Shown here in pieces: positions 8,254 through 15,402 of a stretch of 33,924 bases of DNA. The notes below the pieces were generated by a model, which had not been told where the DNA came from, ran no database searches, and saw only the letters and a list, made by a program, of their open reading frames with translations. The stretch comes from Bacteroidia bacterium (GTDB lineage Bacteria; Bacteroidota; Bacteroidia; J057). Within the stretch, counting starts at the first letter, position 1; every line of letters starts with the position of its first letter. The position numbers and the translations under genes were made by a program. The DNA lies in NCBI GenBank assembly GCA_019695295.1, contig JAIBAH010000041.1, forward strand, positions 1 to 33,924, given 5' to 3'.

Positions 8254-8952
8254 ATGCTGGTAAAAAATTTACACAAATTAAGAAAACAATTTCAACTTTC
8301 CGTGGAAGAAGCTGCTCAAAAAATTGGAGTAGGGGCTTATGAATGGGAATTATGGGAAAATGGGAATGCTGAGCCTTCCGTTGCAGAGCTGATTCGTATC
8401 AGCGAGGAGTTCAGTGTATTGATAGACACCCTGCTGAAGCAGCATTATATGGTGGCAGATCCCGAAAATATACGGCTTTTACTGCTCGATGTGGACGGAG
8501 TAATGACCGATGGCGGAATGTACTACTCAGAAAACGGGGATTTTATGAAGAAATACAATGCAAAAGACGGTTTAGCAATACGGCGGGCGCAGAAAACCGG
8601 TCTGGAAATAGGCTTTATCAGCTCCAGCTCTTATCATAATGCGATATTTAACCGGGCGGAAGTACTGAAAGTTAAACTTGTGCATGTAGGAGATGGGAAA
8701 AAAATAGACATAGTAGAAAAATGGCTTTCTGAAAGAAATCTCTCCTTTGCCAATCTTGCCTATATCGGAGATGACCTCAATGATATTGCCCTCATAAGGA
8801 AAGCCGGATTGTCTGCCTGCCCTTCTGATGCGTGCAAAGAAGTAAAAGCGGCTGCAACCCTCATCCTTCCTCCCAAAGGAGGCGAAGGCTGTGTCCGGTA
8901 TTTTATAGAAGAAGTGCTTTCCATCAATCTCGAATTGCTCGGATTAAAATAA
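8254..8952 (+). CDS. kdsC: XRE helix-turn-helix fused to KDO-8-P phosphatase (KdsC-like)
   Basis: A 232-residue two-domain protein. Residues 1-62 are an XRE/Cro-type helix-turn-helix (LRKQFQLSVEEAAQKIGV, then WELWENGNAEPSVAELIRI). Residues about 72-225 are a HAD phosphatase of the KdsC type: nucleophile and acid in DVDGV (Asp79, Asp81), the KdsC words TDGGMYYSENGDFMKKYNAKDG, and GDDLND (172-177). KdsC removes phosphate from KDO 8-phosphate to give KDO, the step after KdsA. Motif II reads FISSSS where most KdsC proteins have ITGRSS; Ser can replace the Thr, but the GR pair is lost. Stand-alone KdsC proteins are about 170-190 residues, so the HTH is an addition. It is last in the kdsA operon. 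Whether the HTH binds DNA or only aids oligomerisation is unknown. Confidence 0.88.
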   Translation: MLVKNLHKLRKQFQLSVEEAAQKIGVGAYEWELWENGNAEPSVAELIRISEEFSVLIDTLLKQHYMVADPENIRLLLLDVDGVMTDGGMYYSENGDFMKKYNAKDGLAIRRAQKTGLEIGFISSSSYHNAIFNRAEVLKVKLVHVGDGKKIDIVEKWLSERNLSFANLAYIGDDLNDIALIRKAGLSACPSDACKEVKAAATLILPPKGGEGCVRYFIEEVLSINLELLGLK

Positions 8953-8953
8953 C

Positions 8954-9007
8954 GGGAGGTCTGAAATTTCTTTTCAGGGAAAATTTCTTATAATCGGCAG
9001 ACTTCCC
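8954..9007 (+). terminator. Possible terminator after kds operon
   Basis: GGGAGGTCTG (8954-8963) pairs with CAGACTTCCC (8998-9007) with one G-T pair, enclosing a further short palindromic region (GAAATTTC), and is followed by TTTCC. The loop is long, so this is a modest call. It begins two bases after the stop codon. Confidence 0.4.
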
Positions 9008-9231
9008 TTTCCTATCGTTTATAATCCCATCATGGGAAATTCCCGGCTTTTACTATACCGGAATGGAGGAGCAAACCGGGTGGGGTTTTACAAAAAGAAA
9101 TCAATTTAATTAATTGATTGTCAGTTTTTTAAAAACGGTTTCTTTCGGTATTACTTTTTGTTTTCCGGCCTTTGGCATGATATTCGGAATGGGAGAACCT
9201 AAAAACGGTTCAAATCAGAAATCCACTCAAA

Positions 9232-9612
9232 ATGCCATCTCCTTTCAGAATGATATTTCTCGTCGAAGACAACCCGGTTTATGCCGAGATGATTTGTAAT
9301 CACATTGAAAGCAGACATCCCACATTCAGCATTCGCCGCTTCTCAACAGGAGAGGAAATGCTTCCGTTTTTATCTTCCAGGCCGGGTATGATTATTCTGG
9401 ATTATTTTCTGGATGGAACAGATGAAAATGCCGCCACAGGGGATATTATAATGCAGGCGGTAAGGGAAGTAAACCCGGAAATCCATGTAATTATGATTAC
9501 CTCAAGCGAAAATATCTCTGTAGCCGCCACCGCAATGAACGCCGGTGCGTATGCCCTGATTTTAAAAGATGATACCCTTCTGACTCATCTTGATGAAATG
9601 ATTTATGACTGA
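9232..9612 (+). CDS. Single-domain response regulator
   Basis: A 126-residue receiver domain (CheY-like) with no output domain. The acidic pocket is Glu12-Asp13 in FLVEDNP, the phospho-acceptor is Asp57 in IILDYFL, the Thr/Ser switch is in MITSSEN (90-93), and the conserved Lys is Lys112 in LILKDD. All key residues are present, so it should be phosphorylated by a histidine kinase encoded elsewhere. No kinase lies in the window. The start at 9232 adds six residues before MIFLVEDN, and the Met at 9250 is equally possible. It stands alone between the kds operon and the TPR gene. Confidence 0.88.
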   Translation: MPSPFRMIFLVEDNPVYAEMICNHIESRHPTFSIRRFSTGEEMLPFLSSRPGMIILDYFLDGTDENAATGDIIMQAVREVNPEIHVIMITSSENISVAATAMNAGAYALILKDDTLLTHLDEMIYD

Positions 9613-9691
9613 AATGCCTGTGTTTATGGCCATTTTGGGCGATAATTCAGATTTATAAAATCAAAAGCACCAGAAATTCTCTTTTTTTTCA

Positions 9692-9699
9692 TACTTTTG
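9692..9699 (+). promoter_or_regulatory. -7 element upstream of TPR gene
   Basis: TACTTTTG matches TAnnTTTG exactly, 35 bases before the ATG at 9735. No TTTG lies at the expected -33 distance. Confidence 0.45.
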
Positions 9700-9734
9700 A
9701 GTAAAATTTCTAAAAAATACTAAATAAAAAAAGG

Positions 9735-11510
9735 ATGAATCCGGTTTGTCAATTTGTAAAATCAAACTTTCTGAAAAAATCAGGTTTTTTATTCCTGTTA
9801 CTCACTGTGTTTTTGTTTCATGGCTATGCACAACCCGGTAAGAAAAACAAAAAAAATAAAACCCCTAAAGTCATTACGATAGACCCCTCCGTAAAAGCAC
9901 AGATTGATTTAATGTATGTGGACGCCAGTACGGACGCACTCATTGGCAGTACCAAAAAAGCGATTGAAGATTTCTACGAAATTCTGAAGCTACATCCCGC
10001 TCACTATGCTTCTATGTACAATATCGCTAAACTCTATCTGGAAACTTCCGGCAATCCCGATGATATCAATGACGCGCTTCAGTTGATTCAGAAAGCCGTA
10101 AAAGGCGAACCGGATAACTATTGGTACTATCATTTATGGGTAGAAATCTGTAAAAAACAAATGGATTTTTCCAATGCAATTAAGGTTCAGAAACAAATTA
10201 CCGAAAAATTTCCCAAAGAATACCGGGTAATGAATACGCTTGCCGATTTGTATGCAAAAAACAAAGAATACGACAACGCTTTAAGTATTATCCAGAAACT
10301 GGAAACCCTTCACGATTATTATGATGAAGAACTGGGTATCCAGAAATATAAATTATGCATTGACGCCGGAAAACCGGATATCGCTCTGACTACTATTGAT
10401 AAACTCATCGGTGCCAATCCCAATAAGCCAGAATATTATTATGCCAAATATACGATTCTTTCCAAAATAAACCGTACAGAGGAGGGAATCAAAGTGCTGC
10501 TGGATTATCTTAAAAAATCTCCCAACGATGGATTTTCTCTCTTGACCCTTGCGGATTACTATAAAAATAAAAATAATATCGAAGAATCGGATAAGTATCT
10601 CTTCAGGGCTTTTGCCAATCCGGAAATAGCCATTGACGGAAAAGCCAATGTAGTCAATTCCATGCTGAGTTTTATCCCAAAAGAGCCTGCCCTGAAGCCG
10701 AGAGTTATGAAATTAATCGGAATATTGGTTTCTACTCACCCGGAACATCCTTCTGCCAAACGCATGCAGGGCGACTTATACTCCCTGCAAAACCGCCCTG
10801 ACTCGGCACACTATTTCTATAAAATGTCAGTAGTACAGGAAGGAGCCCAATTGGAGGTATGGAATAAATTACTGGAATCCGCTTTCAAAATGCATGATTA
10901 TGAAGCTCTGAGAGAAGACGTAACCGAAGCACTCGAGTATTTTCCCAATAACGATAACTTTTATTATTATATGGGCATGGCCAATCTTGGGCTGAAAGAT
11001 TATGAACAGGCAACTTATGCTTTTGAAAAAGTTAAAAAAAGAGGAGCCTCTACTCCCTTGCTTACAGCGAGAGTGTATGCCGGAACCGGAACCCTGAACG
11101 GAATCAGCAATAAAAAACAGGATGCAGAAAATGACTTTCAGAAAGCACTTTCACTCGCTCCGGATGACCCGCTTGTATTAAGTCAGTACAGTGTGTATTT
11201 AAGCACTAATGCCATTGATACCGAAATGACCAAAGCCACAAGAATGGCTGAGAAAGCCGTTCAGATTGCCCCGGAAATCCCCGAAACGCATTATGCACTT
11301 GCACTCGCTTTATATACCTTAGGATTGTACGATAAGGCAGAAGAAGAAATTCTCAAAAGTATCAACCTCTGTGAAACGGCGGATTATCTCGAAAAGTATG
11401 GCGATATTTTATTCAGAAAAGACAAGAAACAAGAAGCCGTTAAGCAATGGGAAAAAGCAATCGCCAAAGGAAATAAAACCATTATTGTAAAAGATAAACT
11501 GAATCAGTAG
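9735..11510 (+). CDS. Exported tetratricopeptide-repeat protein
   Basis: A 591-residue protein with a long signal peptide (hydrophobic residues 17-30, cleavage near GYAQPG) followed by a Lys/Asn-rich stretch (KKNKKNKTPK). The rest is at least eight TPR-type helix pairs, visible as repeats of the kind AIEDFYEILKLHPAHYASMY, ALSIIQKLETLHD, ATYAFEKVKKRG, AENDFQKALSLAPDDPLVL and AEEEILKSINLCE, with the usual A..Y..A..L.P spacing. TPR proteins are scaffolds for protein-protein contacts. The signal peptide places it in the periplasm or at the outer membrane. No catalytic domain is seen. It is transcribed alone and converges on the transporter gene. The partner is unknown. Confidence 0.9.
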   Translation: MNPVCQFVKSNFLKKSGFLFLLLTVFLFHGYAQPGKKNKKNKTPKVITIDPSVKAQIDLMYVDASTDALIGSTKKAIEDFYEILKLHPAHYASMYNIAKLYLETSGNPDDINDALQLIQKAVKGEPDNYWYYHLWVEICKKQMDFSNAIKVQKQITEKFPKEYRVMNTLADLYAKNKEYDNALSIIQKLETLHDYYDEELGIQKYKLCIDAGKPDIALTTIDKLIGANPNKPEYYYAKYTILSKINRTEEGIKVLLDYLKKSPNDGFSLLTLADYYKNKNNIEESDKYLFRAFANPEIAIDGKANVVNSMLSFIPKEPALKPRVMKLIGILVSTHPEHPSAKRMQGDLYSLQNRPDSAHYFYKMSVVQEGAQLEVWNKLLESAFKMHDYEALREDVTEALEYFPNNDNFYYYMGMANLGLKDYEQATYAFEKVKKRGASTPLLTARVYAGTGTLNGISNKKQDAENDFQKALSLAPDDPLVLSQYSVYLSTNAIDTEMTKATRMAEKAVQIAPEIPETHYALALALYTLGLYDKAEEEILKSINLCETADYLEKYGDILFRKDKKQEAVKQWEKAIAKGNKTIIVKDKLNQ

Positions 11511-11533
11511 CAATAAAGCCCTGTTTCTGCCAG

Positions 11534-11564
11534 GACCTGTAAGGTTTTTAAAAACTTACAGGTC
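11534..11564. terminator. Palindrome between convergent genes
   Basis: GACCTGTAAG (11534-11543) and CTTACAGGTC (11555-11564) are perfect 10-bp arms, extended inward by TTTTT/AAAAA around a single bulged G. It lies between convergent genes, where a bidirectional terminator is expected, but no T run follows on either strand. It resembles intergenic palindromic repeats more than a classic terminator. Confidence 0.55.
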
Positions 11565-11613
11565 TTAGGTAGGCCTCAGAACCCTCCGACGTTAGTCCAT
11601 TTTTTCCCTCACC

Positions 11614-13131
11614 CTATACCCATAATCCCACCAAAAAATACCCCACCGTACTAATCAGCACAATTCCTGCTAAATCCAGCCAGAACCCTGCTTTCATCAT
11701 CGAAGCCACCGGGATTTTACCGGAACTGAATACAATCGTATTGGGAGCCGTAGCCACCGGAAGCATAAATCCCAGTGAAGCAGCCAAAGTAGCCGGAATC
11801 ATCAGCAGTAAGGGATTTACCCCCATACTTACGTGAATCGTAGCAAGAATCGGCAATGCAAGTTGAATACTCGCTACATTGGAAGCAAATTCGCTGATGA
11901 TACAAATAATGATACATATTCCGATTACCAGCAAAAACGGACTTCCTGTATTTAAAAATTCCAGTTTACCGGCAAGCCACATACTTAATCCGGTAGTCTC
12001 AAATCCCTTTGCCAGTGCAAAACCAGCTCCGAACAGCAGCAAAATTCCGAACGGGAATTTATGCACATCTTTCCAGTTCAGGATTGTATCCTGAAGTTCT
12101 CCGGTATTTTCTACTTCCTCCATTTGCAATGCTTTGTCTTCTTTTTGCCCCGGAATCCGTTTTTTCCTTGCCGGAATAAAAAACAAAAGTACCGCCATAA
12201 ATACCGCAACAGTACTATCCTGAATCCATTTCGGGTGCGGAAAAAGATTGCTCCATCCATACATAGAGACAGCCCCGATATGAATATCAGAGCGGGTAAA
12301 CCATAAAAGTGCCGTTATCCCAAATAATGCCGCTACTACTTTTTCTTCATAGCTGATATCTCCGAGTTTTTGATAAAGATTCGAGAAATGTTGTTTATCA
12401 AAGGGAATATCTTCTTCCCTGGGAATAAACAACCACTTCAGTAAGAAGTAGTTTACAATTGCCAGTAATACCGCGAGCGGAAAACCCGTACTGAACCAGG
12501 ACGCAAAATTGAGTGCTCCGCTATCGGGGAAATTCTGACTGTAATAGCTCGAAAAAATCATGTTGGTCGGGGTGCCGATAAGGGTGGACATCCCGCCGAT
12601 AGAAGCAGCATACGCAAGTCCCAGTAATAAAGCCCGGCTGCTTTTTAGAGTAGTTTTGCCGGTTGTTTTTTGCAGGATTTCAATAATCGAAATTACCGCA
12701 GGATAGAGCATGAGCACAGTAGCGGTATTGGACATCCACATAGAGATAAAAAAAGTAGCTCCCATAATAGCAATGAGGATTCCGGAGGGGCTGTCTCCGA
12801 TTTTTTTCAGCAATCCGAGAGAAATCCGTTTGTGTAAATTCCACTTTTCTACTGCGTATGATAAAATAAATCCTCCCACAAACAAAAACAATATCTGATC
12901 CATATACTGGGCCGCCACTTCTTTCATATCCATAATTCCTAATAGTGGCATCAGTATCAGCGGAAGCAGGGAAGTTACCGCCAGATCCACTATCTCCGTC
13001 ATCCACCATAAAGCCACCCAAAGGGTAACGCCTGCCATCAGGGTAACCTCCGGTTTATCCGGTACAAGGTCAGCAAACAGCCACACAAGAGCAGCACACA
13101 CCGGGCCGGAAAGGAATCGGATTGCTTTCAT
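11614..13131 (-). CDS. DASS (SLC13) family anion:sodium symporter
   Basis: A 505-residue inner-membrane transporter of the divalent anion:Na+ symporter family, which usually imports C4-dicarboxylates, citrate or sulfate. About 11-12 hydrophobic segments are visible. The two inverted half-repeats each show their helix-hairpin motif: the first SMWMSNTATV with GTPTNMIF, the second SEFASNVASI with ATAPNTIVFSSG. The first keeps the classical Ser-Asn-Thr; the second is Ser-Asn-Val, a small deviation at a substrate/sodium site. A long charged loop (RKKRIPGQKEDKALQMEEVE) lies mid-protein. It begins 11 bases after the stop of the cyanophycinase-like gene, so both belong to one operon. That context favours uptake of aspartate-derived or other dicarboxylates, but the substrate cannot be read from the sequence. 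Confidence 0.9.
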   Translation of the reverse strand: MKAIRFLSGPVCAALVWLFADLVPDKPEVTLMAGVTLWVALWWMTEIVDLAVTSLLPLILMPLLGIMDMKEVAAQYMDQILFLFVGGFILSYAVEKWNLHKRISLGLLKKIGDSPSGILIAIMGATFFISMWMSNTATVLMLYPAVISIIEILQKTTGKTTLKSSRALLLGLAYAASIGGMSTLIGTPTNMIFSSYYSQNFPDSGALNFASWFSTGFPLAVLLAIVNYFLLKWLFIPREEDIPFDKQHFSNLYQKLGDISYEEKVVAALFGITALLWFTRSDIHIGAVSMYGWSNLFPHPKWIQDSTVAVFMAVLLFFIPARKKRIPGQKEDKALQMEEVENTGELQDTILNWKDVHKFPFGILLLFGAGFALAKGFETTGLSMWLAGKLEFLNTGSPFLLVIGICIIICIISEFASNVASIQLALPILATIHVSMGVNPLLLMIPATLAASLGFMLPVATAPNTIVFSSGKIPVASMMKAGFWLDLAGIVLISTVGYFLVGLWV

Positions 13132-13142
13132 AACAGAGAGAA

Positions 13143-14438
13143 TTATTGTTTATGAAAAGGAAATGCCCCAATTCCCTCACAGATGATATAATAATAACCG
13201 GGAGAAAGGGTTTGAACAGAAATTGCGGTATCTGTTTCTCCGGGGAAAATAGTCAGTATTTTTTTGCCTTCTTTTGAATAAATAGTAGCAGTAGCCGGAA
13301 GGGTTTTACCTGTAAAGGATAACGTAAGCTCATCCGTTGCAGGATTAGGATATAATACTACGGGTTGAGTTGTCATTACCGGATGAATCGCCGTTGAGGA
13401 ACATTCCGGAGGAAGTGCTCCCTGAAGAGTATTCAGGACTCCGTTGGTAACCCACCAGTTTTCCCAGGCTCCGCCACCGCTGTTCGTTTTCCAGTCAGTA
13501 GTTTCAAAGGTATTATTTCCTCCCCGAGTAGCATTCATTTTATATACCTTTAGTGCCTGCTGATTTCTGTCCCAGGTGAGGGGAGTCCCGGATTGGCAAC
13601 TTTCCGGCCCAATGGGCGAAACGCAGTTGGTTACCAGGAAATATGCATAATCCTCGTAGGCCGGATAATCTCCGTATGCCCTTGCGGTCCCAAATTTATC
13701 AATACATACGGCTACGTATTCTTCAGAGGCGATTCCATAAAACCGGTTGCCGTAGGCCTGAACCATTTTTGCCAGAAACGCGGTGTGTCTGCCTCTGCGG
13801 TCAGGATTATCATAATGAGTATCAGTAATGACGTTTTTCGTCAGGGGATGGTCAATAAAATCATTATAACCAAGCGTGACGCTATTATCGAAGGGATTGC
13901 TCAGCGCAGTGGCCGAAGTGGTAGTACCATTCGCCGCACTGAAATAACCCTGTCCCAGTATCGCCATGCCTGCGCTTGTCCCACCGATTACCACCCCTTT
14001 TTCAATCAACCCGTTCAGCTCATCCTCAACCGGCGTATCTTTCCAGTAGGAAACATAATTATACTGATCTCCGCCGGCAATCCATATTGCTTCGGCATTG
14101 TGAATCTGCCGGATTACGTATTGGTCACTGGCAGCGGCAACAGAAGGGATTATTAATGTTTCTACTGAGTTTACCGTTACGCCAAGGTCGGTGTAAAGAT
14201 AGTCATTGTAGCCATTACTGCCTGTAGCCCGTATCACCACTATGTCGCCTCCTCCGGACTGTTTCAGAAACCATATCATAGCCGAATCGTTTTCAGTGGC
14301 ACCTCCCATCAGACAAATTCCTCCCTCAATGATAGTTTCTACATTGGCAGTATCTCCCGTAAAATAACTCGTATAATTTTGAGAAAAGGTATTGGTAAAT
14401 AAAAGCGGAATGAAAAGTGTAAAAATTAAATATTTCAT
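13143..14438 (-). CDS. T9SS-exported cyanophycinase-like S51 peptidase
   Basis: A secreted serine peptidase of family S51 (cyanophycinase / aspartyl dipeptidase). Cyanophycinase cleaves the Asp-Arg storage polymer cyanophycin to beta-Asp-Arg dipeptides. I start at MKYLIFTLF, a clean signal peptide; an ATG three codons upstream (14447) is possible. The domain shows IEGGICLMGGA, WIAGGDQ, the nucleophile elbow GGTSAGMA (Ser155 from this start) and DTHYDNPDRRGRH, matching the family's DxHF...R.R element. The last ~75 residues are a T9SS sorting domain (LYPNPATDELTLSF, LSPGYYYII), so the enzyme is exported, unlike the intracellular CphB of cyanobacteria. The transporter gene follows 11 bases downstream. 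A related asparagine-type peptide substrate is an alternative. Confidence 0.88.
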   Translation of the reverse strand: MKYLIFTLFIPLLFTNTFSQNYTSYFTGDTANVETIIEGGICLMGGATENDSAMIWFLKQSGGGDIVVIRATGSNGYNDYLYTDLGVTVNSVETLIIPSVAAASDQYVIRQIHNAEAIWIAGGDQYNYVSYWKDTPVEDELNGLIEKGVVIGGTSAGMAILGQGYFSAANGTTTSATALSNPFDNSVTLGYNDFIDHPLTKNVITDTHYDNPDRRGRHTAFLAKMVQAYGNRFYGIASEEYVAVCIDKFGTARAYGDYPAYEDYAYFLVTNCVSPIGPESCQSGTPLTWDRNQQALKVYKMNATRGGNNTFETTDWKTNSGGGAWENWWVTNGVLNTLQGALPPECSSTAIHPVMTTQPVVLYPNPATDELTLSFTGKTLPATATIYSKEGKKILTIFPGETDTAISVQTLSPGYYYIICEGIGAFPFHKQ

Positions 14439-14466
14439 ACAAAACAATCTTTAAGGTTTAATGATA

Positions 14467-14498
14467 CAATGATATTAATTTTTATCTGTTTCGCCAAA
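14467..14498 (-). promoter_or_regulatory. Promoter of cyanophycinase-transporter operon
   Basis: On the minus strand: TTTG (14495-14498), 20 bases, TATCATTG (14467-14474). This is one mismatch from TAnnTTTG with ideal spacing, 28 bases before the ATG at 14438. Confidence 0.5.
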
Positions 14499-14637
14499 AA
14501 AAGAAAATTTATTTTTCGCTTTTATTCTTTACACTCAGAGAGTATTTTTAAATAAGAGAATAATTATTTATATAAAAATACATTTTTTCGTAACTATATG
14601 TTATTACGTTCGTATATTTTTATTATTTTAAATTTTT

Positions 14638-15351
14638 TTGTATTATGAAACCTTTTTTTATTTATTGTTGATTGCCTTTATGTTCCCTGTATCTGCTTTT
14701 ACCCAAACGGAAGAAAAGTATGATAGCTTAACGATTACAGCACCCGAATCCAGAATCAGGAAGTGCCCGAAGGCAACAGATTCCTGTGCAGTACTGTTTA
14801 AAGCCCCTCAAAACGCCAGATACCGTATTTTGTCCCGCTCCGAAAAATCAGAAAATATCGGGAGATACGGCCGGCATTACTGGTATCAGATTGAAGCGGG
14901 AGATTCTGTTGGCTGGGTTTTTGGCGGAAATACCTCCATGGCTACGGAAGCTGTCGATTGTCAGTGTGTGGATTACTTCAAGCATTTTTTTCAGCTTACA
15001 GGCTATACAGCCAATGCTGCGGATTGGGGGAGTATTTTATTGATGGAGCCTTTAAAAGAGGATTCAACCCGAATACTCCATCTGCCTTATACTTACAAAA
15101 AGGTAGAGGAACCGGAAATCGGAGACATTGTGATATTGGGCAGAAATTATGAATACGGTAGTCTGAATACCAAAAAATACGGTCATATCGGGTTTTTTAT
15201 GGGATACTCAGGAGGCTACCTTCTCATCAAAGGCGCAAATCACCCGGACCCTGTAACATATCTCTACCCGGAAGAGTACCGGTGTAATAATATTTCCAGT
15301 AAACGCTACCGGAACGGCTCGGATATTTCATTTTACCGCCGGGAAGAATAA
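14638..15351 (+). CDS. Secreted SH3-CHAP peptidoglycan amidase/endopeptidase
   Basis: A protein of about 237 residues with a signal peptide (LLLIAFMFPVSAFTQ), a bacterial SH3-like domain (residues about 30-103: APESRIRKCP, HYWYQIEAGDSVGWVFGG) and a CHAP-type cysteine peptidase domain. The catalytic residues are likely Cys110 in DCQCVDYF, His183 in KYGHIGFF, and Asn201 in KGANH; EPEIGDIVIL is the typical CHAP entry. Such enzymes cut peptidoglycan stem peptides. The only in-frame start before the signal peptide is TTG at 14638. A better-looking ATG at 14645 is out of frame by one base across a run of seven T (14653-14659). An eighth T would give MKPFFYLLLIAF, a normal signal peptide. So there is either a rare start, a sequencing slip, or slippage control. 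Confidence 0.82.
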   Translation: MYYETFFYLLLIAFMFPVSAFTQTEEKYDSLTITAPESRIRKCPKATDSCAVLFKAPQNARYRILSRSEKSENIGRYGRHYWYQIEAGDSVGWVFGGNTSMATEAVDCQCVDYFKHFFQLTGYTANAADWGSILLMEPLKEDSTRILHLPYTYKKVEEPEIGDIVILGRNYEYGSLNTKKYGHIGFFMGYSGGYLLIKGANHPDPVTYLYPEEYRCNNISSKRYRNGSDISFYRREE

Positions 15352-15389
15352 AAAAAGCAGTCAGACGGAAACTTCTGACTGCTTTTTTT
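15351..15389. terminator. Bidirectional terminator
   Basis: AAAAAAGCAGTCAGA pairs with TCTGACTGCTTTTTT around an 8-base loop. It has T runs on both strands and lies between the convergent CHAP and metalloprotease genes. Confidence 0.92.
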
Positions 15390-15402
15390 CTATATTGGAT
15401 AA

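Noticed and set aside
9114-9299. 61-codon frame overlapping the response regulator start
   Set aside because: Its second half reads the response regulator coding region out of frame; the receiver frame has all the family residues.
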